From JALOAT01 sp041685115 (lineage in GTDB: Bacteria > Pseudomonadota > Gammaproteobacteria > Thiohalomonadales > Thiohalomonadaceae), in assembly GCA_041685115.1 (NCBI GenBank), contig JAWLGK010000015.1, forward strand, positions 1 through 64,000: a stretch of 64,000 nt of DNA, read 5' to 3'. Shown here piece by piece: positions 16,649-23,813 of this stretch. A program made the position numbers and the translations under genes. Each line of letters starts with the position of its first letter. Within the stretch, counting starts at the first letter, position 1. Under the pieces are notes generated by a model. It saw only the letters and a list, made by a program, of their open reading frames with translations, did not search any database and was not told the origin of the DNA.

Positions 16649-16811
16649 GCGTTTACTCGAATCTGGTGCATGCCCGGCGAAATTTTCTTCACACACCCGA
16701 CATGTCATGACGCAAACTATGTCCACTCAGGTGGTGCGGAATCTTTGGCAGCACGGCCAACCATGCGCTGTCGGTAGTCGGCAGCTCCACGGTGTCACTG
16801 ACCGACAGAAA

Positions 16812-16829
16812 GGAAACCCAGGGTTTTCC
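16812..16829. promoter_or_regulatory. Candidate operator palindrome
   Basis: The sequence ggaaacccagggttttcc is an inverted repeat matching at 7 of 9 half-site positions, 33 bases before the S24 start. S24-type regulators bind such dyads as dimers, so this may be an autoregulatory site. No second copy was found in the intergenic region. Confidence 0.35.
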
Positions 16830-16861
16830 AGGCTGAAACGCCCCTCGCTAGGAAGATGGAA

Positions 16862-17533
16862 ATGTTCACGCATGACATAGGCTCCCGACTGGCGCAGCTT
16901 CGGGGAACGGAGCCTCAGGCCGACTTCGCGAAGAAGATCGGTGTTCACAAGAACACGTGGGCGCGCTGGGAGCGCGGCGAACGCGCACTCGACATCGAGG
17001 CCTTACTGGCTTTACGCGCCATGGGTATTAACACGGACTGGGTTCTCTCTGGAGAGGGCCCCCAGTATCTGGCCGATCTTGCTCGGCCGGCAGTTGATAC
17101 CGGACCTTTGATGGAAGACGAAGAGTTGGTGCTTGCGCCGATTTACGATCCGCGGTTCAACGGAGGAAAGGACGCCGGTGAACAACGCTTTGTTCGTGGC
17201 TATGCCCCGCTTAGGCGTGACTGGCTTCCGGAGAACGCTGCGCGTGCGCGGCAATTGGGTGTGGTCAACATCTGTGGTGATGCCATGGCACCAACCCTGT
17301 GCGACGGTGATATCGCGATCATCGACAGAGACATCCCTGAACCGATCATCGACGGTATTTATGTCCTGGACGTGAACGCGACACTACTTGCGAGGCGCTT
17401 GCAGCGCCTGGTGGATGGCTCCATCCGGGTCAATTCCGACAATGGCGCCTACGTGGAAGAAATGGTTAACGTGACAGACGCCGAGCACCTGAGGATTCTG
17501 GGACGGATCATCTGGATGGGACGCTGGGCTTGA
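16862..17533 (+). CDS. XRE-S24 (LexA/CI-like) regulator with substituted catalytic residues
   Basis: The 223-residue protein has an N-terminal helix-turn-helix (about 5-55; FAKKIGVHKNTWARWERGER) and a C-terminal LexA/S24 fold (about 105-215). In active members the motif reads GDSMxPTL with the nucleophilic Ser; here it reads GDAMAPTLCDGD, and the region expected to hold the catalytic Lys (VKRLQ in relatives) reads ARRLQR. Both residues of the predicted dyad are therefore replaced, and no obvious Ala-Gly cleavage site is visible. It probably works as a non-cleavable, phage-repressor-derived regulator. ATG 16862 is 8 bases from agga; ATG 16856 is nearly adjacent to it. It is divergent from the che operon and could control it. 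Confidence 0.85.
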   Translation: MFTHDIGSRLAQLRGTEPQADFAKKIGVHKNTWARWERGERALDIEALLALRAMGINTDWVLSGEGPQYLADLARPAVDTGPLMEDEELVLAPIYDPRFNGGKDAGEQRFVRGYAPLRRDWLPENAARARQLGVVNICGDAMAPTLCDGDIAIIDRDIPEPIIDGIYVLDVNATLLARRLQRLVDGSIRVNSDNGAYVEEMVNVTDAEHLRILGRIIWMGRWA

Positions 17534-17572
17534 CGTCGTGGCGTCCCGTTGATTTCGCGAAGGCCGAGTTTC

Positions 17573-17690
17573 CCGGACAGTGATCACGCACCGCATCCCG
17601 CCGGACGCATCGAAAGCCCTGGCCGCGGTCGTGGTGCAGGACCTCATCAAAAACCGCGCCAACCGGTAATTCTGCTGGCAAAGAAACCGT
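17573..17690 (+). pseudogene. Decayed duplicate of the 3' end of acs
   Basis: Bases 17631-17689 match 5373-5430 (the end of acs and its flank) with about four substitutions and one insertion. They encode VVQDLIKNRANR-stop where acs has VVQDLIENRANR-stop. Upstream, 17573-17610 still resembles 5286-5322 (gatcacgcaccgcatcc against gatcatgcgccgcatcc), after which about 36 bases are missing relative to acs. There is no start codon or body, so it is a fragment. The acs terminator is not conserved; a different hairpin (accgttg/caacggt, 17686-17712) follows. Together with acs it brackets the whole chemosensory unit as a direct repeat. Confidence 0.85.
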
Positions 17691-17798
17691 TGTTAGTTTC
17701 CCACGCAACGGTCGCATCGATACACGACACGAGGAGCAGCCTGGGTCTGCGCTTACGCTCGGATGCGTTGTGCCTAGGCGTCCCAGGGGCGGGTTTTG

Positions 17799-18797
17799 TC
17801 AGGCGCGATCCAGCGCAAAGGCGATGACGTCCGGGACGGATGCCGCGCCGGTCGCGAGCATCACCAGCCGGTCCACCCCCAACGCCACGCCGGCGCAATC
17901 CGGCAGGCCGGAACGAAGCGCAGCGATGAGATTCTCGTCGCGGGGGATGTCCGGCAACCCCTCACGCGCGCGCACCGCGCGGTCCACGGCGAAGCGCTGG
18001 GCCTGTTCGTCCGCATCCAGCAGTTCGTGATAGCCGTTGGCCAGTTCCACGCCTTCACAATAAAGCTCGAAGCGCGCGGCCACGGTGTCGCCGCAGGCAT
18101 CGGTGCGCAGACGAGCGAGCGCAGCCTGGGAGGCGGGGTAGTCGTAGAGGAAACACAGCCGGCCGCGGCCGAGCTGCGGTTCCACCACGTGGGTGAGCAG
18201 CAGGTCGAGCCAGGCATCGCGGCCTTCGAGCCCGGGCACGGGCGGCACGCCGAGGCGCGCGCAGGTACGGCGCAATTCCGCCTCGTCCGTGCGGTGCGGG
18301 TCGATACCCGCATGGCGTTCGAAAGCGGCACGGTAACTGAGCCGTTCCGTCTCCCCGAGCGTGCAGGCCCCACCGAGCGCCTGCCGAGCCAACGCCTCCA
18401 CTTCATCCATGAGGGCACGGTCGTCGAAGCCTGGCCGGTACCACTCGAGCATGGTGAACTCGGGATTGTGCCGGCGCCCGGCCTCACCCTGGCGGAACAC
18501 ATGGCACAGCTGGTAGATGGGTCCGCTGCCTGCGGCCAGCAGGCGCTTCATGGGAAATTCCGGCGAGGTGTGCAGGTAAAGCGTCAGGCCGTCCGCAGGT
18601 GCGCCCGGACCAGTGTAGGTGGTGGTGAGGCTTTCGAGGTGCGGATCGGTGGCGCCGGCAGCGGACAGCAGCGGGGTTTCCACCTCCATGACGCCGCGCT
18701 CATGAAAAAACGCCCGTATCCCGGCGAGGATACGGGCGCGGGAGCGAAGTACGTCGAGCGCGGCGCCGGGACGCCAGCGATCAGCCGCCTCGCTCAC
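17799..18797 (-). CDS. epmA: EF-P--(R)-beta-lysine ligase EpmA
   Basis: The 332-residue protein is a stand-alone class II lysyl-tRNA-synthetase catalytic domain without the anticodon-binding part. Segments include FFHERGVMEVETPLLS (motif 1), ELYCEGVELANGYHEL and the C-terminal GVALGVDRLVML (motif 3). It activates (R)-beta-lysine and attaches it to the conserved lysine of EF-P. The best start is GTG 18797 (VSEAADRWRPG), five bases after the efp stop with gagg just before it; upstream codons in this frame overlap efp and do not match the family. It forms an operon with efp, opposite epmB. Confidence 0.93.
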   Translation of the reverse strand: MSEAADRWRPGAALDVLRSRARILAGIRAFFHERGVMEVETPLLSAAGATDPHLESLTTTYTGPGAPADGLTLYLHTSPEFPMKRLLAAGSGPIYQLCHVFRQGEAGRRHNPEFTMLEWYRPGFDDRALMDEVEALARQALGGACTLGETERLSYRAAFERHAGIDPHRTDEAELRRTCARLGVPPVPGLEGRDAWLDLLLTHVVEPQLGRGRLCFLYDYPASQAALARLRTDACGDTVAARFELYCEGVELANGYHELLDADEQAQRFAVDRAVRAREGLPDIPRDENLIAALRSGLPDCAGVALGVDRLVMLATGAASVPDVIAFALDRA

Positions 18798-18801
18798 GTC
18801 C

Positions 18802-19374
18802 TCAGGCTTTCTCGGCGCGCGACAGGTATTCGCCGGTGCGCGTGTCGACCTTGAGGCTGTCGCCGATGTTGATGAACAGGGGCACCTGCACCACGGCCCC
18901 GGTCTCGAGGCGCGCGGGCTTGCTGCCGCCGGTAGCTGTGTCGCCGCGGATGCCGGGTTCCGTATCCACAACCTTGAGCACGGTGTGGTTGGGCGGGGTG
19001 ACGGCGATGGGGACACCGTTCCACAGGGTGAGCAGGCAGATGTCCTGTTCCTTCAGCCACACGTTGGCCTCGCCCACGGCCTTGGCGTCCGCGGAAAGTT
19101 GTTCGAAGGTTTCCGGGTGCATGAAGTGCCAGACTTCGCCGTCGTTGTAGAGGTACTGGTACTCGGTATCGATCACGTCGGCGCCTTCGACCGTGTCGCC
19201 CGACTTGAAGGTGCGCTCGATCACACGCCCCGTCTTCAGGTTGCGGATCTTCACGCGATTGAACGCCTGGCCCTTGCCGGGCTTCACGAACTCGTTTTCA
19301 ATGATGCTGCACGGATCGCCGTCCAGCATGATTTTCAGTCCGCGCTTGAATTCGTTGGTGCTGAAAGTCGCCAT
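18802..19374 (-). CDS. efp: Translation elongation factor P
   Basis: This 190-residue three-domain factor relieves ribosome stalling at polyproline. It starts MATFSTNEFKRGLKIMLDGD and has the loop VKPGKGQAF, whose lysine is the EpmA modification site. It ends in the domain III segment DTRTGEYLSRAEKA. The ATG at 19374 follows gaggcaggt. Lysine at the loop tip together with adjacent epmA and epmB indicates beta-lysylation rather than rhamnosylation. Confidence 0.96.
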   Translation of the reverse strand: MATFSTNEFKRGLKIMLDGDPCSIIENEFVKPGKGQAFNRVKIRNLKTGRVIERTFKSGDTVEGADVIDTEYQYLYNDGEVWHFMHPETFEQLSADAKAVGEANVWLKEQDICLLTLWNGVPIAVTPPNHTVLKVVDTEPGIRGDTATGGSKPARLETGAVVQVPLFINIGDSLKVDTRTGEYLSRAEKA

Positions 19375-19419
19375 ACCTGCCTCGTTTCGGGGCCAATACC
19401 CCACCTAATAAAGCCGAAT

Positions 19420-20427
19420 ATGATATCCCGAAGCGCTGATTGGAAGCACGCCCTGGCAACGGCCGTGCGCGAACCCGCCGATCTGCTCGCCGAGCTCGCC
19501 TTGCCTGACCACCTGCTCGCGGGCGCCTGCGCCGCCGCCGGCGAGTTCCCGCTGCGCGTGCCGCGGGACTTCATCGCCCGCATGCGCCAGGGCGACCCGG
19601 ACGATCCGCTGCTCCGCCAGGTGCTGCCCCATGCCGAAGAAGGCCTGGAGATGCCCGGCTTCGTCGCCGATCCGGTGGACGACATGCGCGCCCGGCGCGG
19701 CCCCGGGGTCTTGCAGAAGTACCGTGGCCGCGCACTGCTGGTGGTCACCGGCGCCTGTGCTGTGCACTGCCGCTACTGCTTCCGCCGGCACTTTCCCTAT
19801 GGCGCGGAGAACGCCGCCCAATCCGGGTTCAGCGCGGCGCTGGCATGGCTGGCCGAGGCCGAGGACATCTCGGAGGTCATCCTGAGCGGCGGCGATCCAC
19901 TCATGCTGGATGACGAACGCCTGGCCGACCTGGTCCGTCAGCTGTCAGAGATCCCTCACCTGAAGCGCCTGCGCGTGCATACGCGGGTACCCGTGGTGCT
20001 GCCCGGACGGGTGACCGACGGGCTAGTGGCGGCGCTCACGGGCACGCGCCTGCCGTGCGTCATGGTGGTGCATGCCAATCATGCCTGGGAAATAGACAAC
20101 ACGGTCACCGGGGCGTTGCAACGGATGCACAGGGCCGGCATTACCCTGCTGAACCAAGCCGTGCTGCTGGCGGGCGTGAACGACGACGTACAGGTCCTGG
20201 CGGCACTGTCCGAAGCCCTGTTCACTGCCGGGGTGTTGCCGTACTACCTTCATATGCTGGACCCGGTGCGGGGTGCCGCGCACTTTGCGGTGGACGACGG
20301 GCGCGCCCTCGCCTTGGTCGATGGCCTGCGTGGGGTCCTGCCGGGTTACTTGATGCCGCGCCTGGTGCGGGAGATCCCGGGGGCCGACGCCAAGATGCCT
20401 TTGGCCGCGGTGGAAAAGCACGACTGA
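19420..20427 (+). CDS. epmB: EF-P-directed L-lysine 2,3-aminomutase EpmB
   Basis: This 335-residue radical-SAM enzyme makes (R)-beta-lysine for EpmA. The iron-sulphur motif is CAVHCRYC (CxxxCxxC), followed by FRRHFPYG. EVILSGGDPLMLDDERLADL and NQAVLLAGVNDD are further aminomutase segments. The ATG at 19420 begins MISRSADWKHALATAVR, which matches the family start; the frame is open further upstream but only antisense to efp. It is divergent from efp with only 45 bases between the starts. EpmC, the third enzyme, is not in this window. Confidence 0.94.
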   Translation: MISRSADWKHALATAVREPADLLAELALPDHLLAGACAAAGEFPLRVPRDFIARMRQGDPDDPLLRQVLPHAEEGLEMPGFVADPVDDMRARRGPGVLQKYRGRALLVVTGACAVHCRYCFRRHFPYGAENAAQSGFSAALAWLAEAEDISEVILSGGDPLMLDDERLADLVRQLSEIPHLKRLRVHTRVPVVLPGRVTDGLVAALTGTRLPCVMVVHANHAWEIDNTVTGALQRMHRAGITLLNQAVLLAGVNDDVQVLAALSEALFTAGVLPYYLHMLDPVRGAAHFAVDDGRALALVDGLRGVLPGYLMPRLVREIPGADAKMPLAAVEKHD

Positions 20428-20471
20428 TTCGGGAAGAATGGGCGTCGAACTCACCGGTCGCGGGAGAGACC

Positions 20472-22550
20472 GTGAAACCCAGAGAAGAAGCCTTACACCT
20501 GTTGGTCATCGACGACTCCTCGAACGACGCGGAGACCGTATCCAACATGCTCCGCAACGCCGGCCACGCAGTGCGCGCCACGCGCGTCGAGGATGGCGAG
20601 GACCTGCGCAACAGCCTCGCCCACCACTGCGACATGGTGCTCTCGAAGCTGGAAATCCCATTTTTCAGCGCCAGCGACGCCCTCGCCATCATCCAGGACA
20701 TGAAGCTCGACGTCCCGCTCGTGGTGCTCGAGGAAGCGGGCAAGCATGCGGGCGCACTGGCCTGCCTGCAGGCCGGTGCGCGCGACATGGTTTCACTGGA
20801 GCATCCGGCCTGGCTGGTGCACGTGGTGTTGCGCGAAGCCGGCGACTTGCACACCCGCCGTCGCCTGGCTGAATGCGAACGCGCCCTCGCCCAGGCCAAC
20901 GGGCGTGCGCAGGCGCTGGTGGACACCTCGCGAGACGCCATCGCCTATGTGCACGAAGGCATGCACATCTATGCCAATGACTCCTATCTGCAGATGTTCG
21001 GCTACCAGGACCCGGCGGAGATCGAGGGCATGCCGCTGCTGAGCATGGTCGGTCCGGACGACCATGCCAGGTTCAAGGACTTCCTGCGCCGCCTCGGCAA
21101 GGAACAGACGGCAAACAGCAGCCTGGAGGTGCAGGCCTTCAAGGCGGACGCCACGGAATTCCGCGTGACCATGGAGTTCTCGCCCACCATGTACGAGGGC
21201 GAACACTGCATCCAGGTGGTCATCCGCGACCAGAGCTCCAGCCGTGAACTGGAAAAACGGCTCGACGATTTGTCACGTCAGGACCTGCTCACCGGCCTGT
21301 TCAACCGTCAGTACTTCCTCGAAGAGCTGAACCAAGCTGTGGCCACGGCGCGCGAGCACGGCGCCCTGCTCTACATCGAACCCGACCAGTTCCGGCGCGT
21401 GCGCGAGGAGATCGGCATTGCCGCCAGCGACTTGCTGGTGGCGGACCTCGCCGGCCTGCTCAGGGACACGCTGGCAGGCACCTCCGCCGTGGTTGCCCGC
21501 TTCGACAGTTACGCCTTCACCGCCCTGCTGCCCGGCCAGGATGACGCCCAGGCCCAGGCACTGGCGGAACGTCTCGTGAAGGCTGTGGAGGCCCACGTCG
21601 CCGATGCCGGTGACCGTTCCGTGTCCGTCACCTTCAGCATCGGCATTGCCCTGTTCAACGAGAGCATCGTCGATGCCCAGGAAGTGCTGTCGCGAGCGGA
21701 GAAGGCACGGCGCAAGGCCGCGGACGCCGGCGGCAATCAGGTGGTGGTGTACAACCCGGCGGCCGAAGAAATGGCCGAAAAGGAACGGGCGCTGGTCTGG
21801 ACCCGCAAGCTCAAGCTGGCGCTGCGGGACAATGCCTTCTATCTGGTCTACCAACCCATCGTGAGCCTGCACGGCGACGCCAACGAGAACTACGAGGTCT
21901 ACCTGCGCATGTCCGATGAGGGCCACGAGGTCGACCCGACGGAATTCATCCCGGTCGCGGAACAGACCGGCCTGATGGCGGCGGTGGACCGCTGGGTGCT
22001 GCATCATGCGGTGAAGGTGCTCGCGGAGCGCTGGCATGCCGGCAAGCGCACCAATCTATTCGTCAACCTGTCGGAGGCCTCCCTGAAGGACCCGAACCTG
22101 CTGCCGTGGATCCGCGAGCTGCTCAAGGCCGCGCGCCTCGAAGGGGGCTGCCTGGTGGTCGAAGTGGCCGAATCCGTGGCTCAGGCCAACCTGCGCGTAC
22201 TCAAGCCATTTTTCGACGGCCTCAAGCAACTCCACGTGCGCACCGCCCTCGATCATTTCGGCTCCGCGGCCAATGCCACCAATCTCCTGCGTCACATCCG
22301 TACGGATTTCCTGAAGATCGAGGGCAGCCTGGTGTCGAGCCTGGCCCGCGACAAGGCCCAGCAGCAGCGCCTGAAGGAGCTCACCACGGCCGCCAAGGGA
22401 GCGCAAAGCCGTACCGTGGCGGAATTCGTGGAGGATGCCAACACCCTCGCAGTGCTGTGGGGCAGCGGCGTCGACTACATCCAGGGTTATTTTCTGCAAC
22501 GCCCCATCCGCGAGCTGAACTACGACTTCAGTGGTGAGGCCAGCCTGTAA
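20472..22550 (+). CDS. FimX-like REC-PAS-GGDEF-EAL protein with degenerate active sites
   Basis: The 692-residue protein has a receiver-like domain (5-125), a PAS domain (about 145-255), a GGDEF domain (about 265-430) and an EAL domain (about 440-690). The receiver has Lys59 where the phospho-acceptor Asp should be, the GGDEF signature reads ARFDSYAF, and the EAL signature reads YEVYLRM. All three sites look inactive, as in FimX of Pseudomonas, which binds c-di-GMP and controls type IV pili. A receptor rather than an enzyme is therefore likely. The GTG at 20472, after gggag, is the best start; earlier codons overlap epmB. It starts 44 bases after epmB. Confidence 0.88.
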   Translation: MKPREEALHLLVIDDSSNDAETVSNMLRNAGHAVRATRVEDGEDLRNSLAHHCDMVLSKLEIPFFSASDALAIIQDMKLDVPLVVLEEAGKHAGALACLQAGARDMVSLEHPAWLVHVVLREAGDLHTRRRLAECERALAQANGRAQALVDTSRDAIAYVHEGMHIYANDSYLQMFGYQDPAEIEGMPLLSMVGPDDHARFKDFLRRLGKEQTANSSLEVQAFKADATEFRVTMEFSPTMYEGEHCIQVVIRDQSSSRELEKRLDDLSRQDLLTGLFNRQYFLEELNQAVATAREHGALLYIEPDQFRRVREEIGIAASDLLVADLAGLLRDTLAGTSAVVARFDSYAFTALLPGQDDAQAQALAERLVKAVEAHVADAGDRSVSVTFSIGIALFNESIVDAQEVLSRAEKARRKAADAGGNQVVVYNPAAEEMAEKERALVWTRKLKLALRDNAFYLVYQPIVSLHGDANENYEVYLRMSDEGHEVDPTEFIPVAEQTGLMAAVDRWVLHHAVKVLAERWHAGKRTNLFVNLSEASLKDPNLLPWIRELLKAARLEGGCLVVEVAESVAQANLRVLKPFFDGLKQLHVRTALDHFGSAANATNLLRHIRTDFLKIEGSLVSSLARDKAQQQRLKELTTAAKGAQSRTVAEFVEDANTLAVLWGSGVDYIQGYFLQRPIRELNYDFSGEASL

Positions 22551-22622
22551 GGGAAAGACCGTCGGTGAACGGGTTTTCGGCCAAGCGCTGGTGGTTGGGT
22601 AAAACAATTCGCCCACGGGGTG

Positions 22623-22659
22623 GGCTCCTACGGGTGGTTCTCGATACCTCGTAGGAGCC
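22623..22659. repeat. REP-type inverted repeat (gtaggagc family)
   Basis: The 10-base arms ggctcctacg and cgtaggagcc lie 17 bases apart between the convergent FimX-like and htpX genes. The gtaggagc core is shared with the inner arms of the parE-parC repeat at 30872-30940, so this is a dispersed family. Confidence 0.65.
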
Positions 22660-22688
22660 GACACCGTCGGCGAACGCCAGCTGCAGGC

Positions 22689-23576
22689 TCAGCCCGTGGC
22701 GCGCAGGGCGGCGATGCGTTCCTCCAGGGGCGGATGGGTCAGCAGCAGCTTGCGCAGCCCCTGTGCAACACCGCCCGAGATGCCGAAGGCGGCCATCTGG
22801 TCAGGCAGTTGCTGGGTGTGACTGGAACGCAGGCGCTCCAGGGCGGCGATCATCTTCTGACGCCCAGCCAAGCTGGCGCCGCCTGCGTCGGCGCGGAATT
22901 CGCGCTGGCGCGAGAACCACATGACGATCACCGAGGCAAACATGCCAAGCACCACCTCTGCCACCAGGGAGGTGAGCATGTAGCCGATGCCGGGCCGGTA
23001 TTCCTCATTGCTGTTGTTGCCCTGCAGGGCCTTATCAACGAAATAACCCACCACGCGCGCCAAGGCGATGACGAAGGTGTTCACCACGCCCTGGATGAGG
23101 GCAAGGGTCACCATGTCACCGTTGGCCACGTGGCTGACCTCGTGGGCGAGCACGGCCTCGGCCTCGTCACGGGTCATGCTGCGCAACAGGCCCGTGCTCA
23201 CCGCCACCAAGGCATTGTCACGGTTCATGCCGGTGGCGAACGCGTTCACCTCCGGGCTGTCGTAAATAGCGACCTCGGGCATGCCGATGCCGGCCTGTTG
23301 CGCCTGGCGCCGTACCGTCGACACCAGCCACGCCTCCGCCTCGTTGCGCGGCGTCTCGATGACCTGCGCCCCGACCATGCGCATGGCCGACCACTTGGAC
23401 ATGGCCAGGGAAATGAAGGCGCCGCCGAAGCCGAAAATGGCGGCAAAGCCGAGCAGGGCCGTGAAATTGATGCCGCCCTGTTCGATGAACCGGTCGAGGC
23501 CGAGCAGGCGCGCCGTGACGCTGAGTAGCAGGACAACGGCGAGGTTGGTAACCACGAAAAGAACGATGCGTTTCAT
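22689..23576 (-). CDS. htpX: Membrane zinc metalloprotease HtpX
   Basis: This 295-residue inner-membrane protease has two N-terminal membrane helices (about 5-25 and 35-55), the zinc site HEVSH near residue 145 and two more hydrophobic spans (about 155-175 and 190-215). The motif REFRADAGGASLAG carries the third zinc ligand. It degrades misfolded membrane proteins together with FtsH. Length and topology match the family. The RBS gagc is weak. Confidence 0.95.
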   Translation of the reverse strand: MKRIVLFVVTNLAVVLLLSVTARLLGLDRFIEQGGINFTALLGFAAIFGFGGAFISLAMSKWSAMRMVGAQVIETPRNEAEAWLVSTVRRQAQQAGIGMPEVAIYDSPEVNAFATGMNRDNALVAVSTGLLRSMTRDEAEAVLAHEVSHVANGDMVTLALIQGVVNTFVIALARVVGYFVDKALQGNNSNEEYRPGIGYMLTSLVAEVVLGMFASVIVMWFSRQREFRADAGGASLAGRQKMIAALERLRSSHTQQLPDQMAAFGISGGVAQGLRKLLLTHPPLEERIAALRATG

Positions 23577-23813
23577 AGAAGCTCCGTAGGCACTCCTGGA
23601 TGCAGCTGCTGAATGGGGGTGGCGGGCGCGATTTCAACCGCCCAACAAAAGACCTGATTTCGCCCCCTGAGTTCCGTGATGGAATTTCCCCAAAGGACAG
23701 AGGTTAATTAGCAAATCATTTTACCCTGTTATTGCAATATAATTCGTTCTTTGCGCCTTTTTCGCGCCACATGCCAGCTGTAAAACAAACCGCGGACACA
23801 AGGGATTCCATGC

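Larger units (their letters stand above)
16484..16861. promoter_or_regulatory. Divergent control region between che operon and S24 regulator
   Basis: This 378-base non-coding stretch must hold the promoters of both the leftward che operon and the rightward S24 gene. On the minus strand a weak candidate is ttgcga, 17 bases, gattag (about 16530 to 16502). A hairpin agaccc/gggtct with a short T-run lies at 16629-16648, pointing right. An 18-base imperfect palindrome lies at 16812-16829. The pair tacccccgta and acacccgtag (about 16534 and 16569) forms a loose repeat. None of these is proven. Confidence 0.45.

Noticed and set aside
16706..16880. Rightward open frame upstream of and overlapping the S24 gene
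   Set aside because: It has no good RBS, runs through the candidate operator and overlaps the S24 start in another frame; the composition is not protein-like.
5411..17630. Search for an integrase, transposase or tRNA attachment site to explain the che unit as a genomic island
   Set aside because: None was found. Only the acs-tail direct repeats support insertion, so no mobile element is annotated.
20055..20471. Upstream extension of the FimX-like frame
   Set aside because: It overlaps epmB in another frame and is not family-like. The GTG at 20472 has a good RBS and starts the receiver domain at the expected place.
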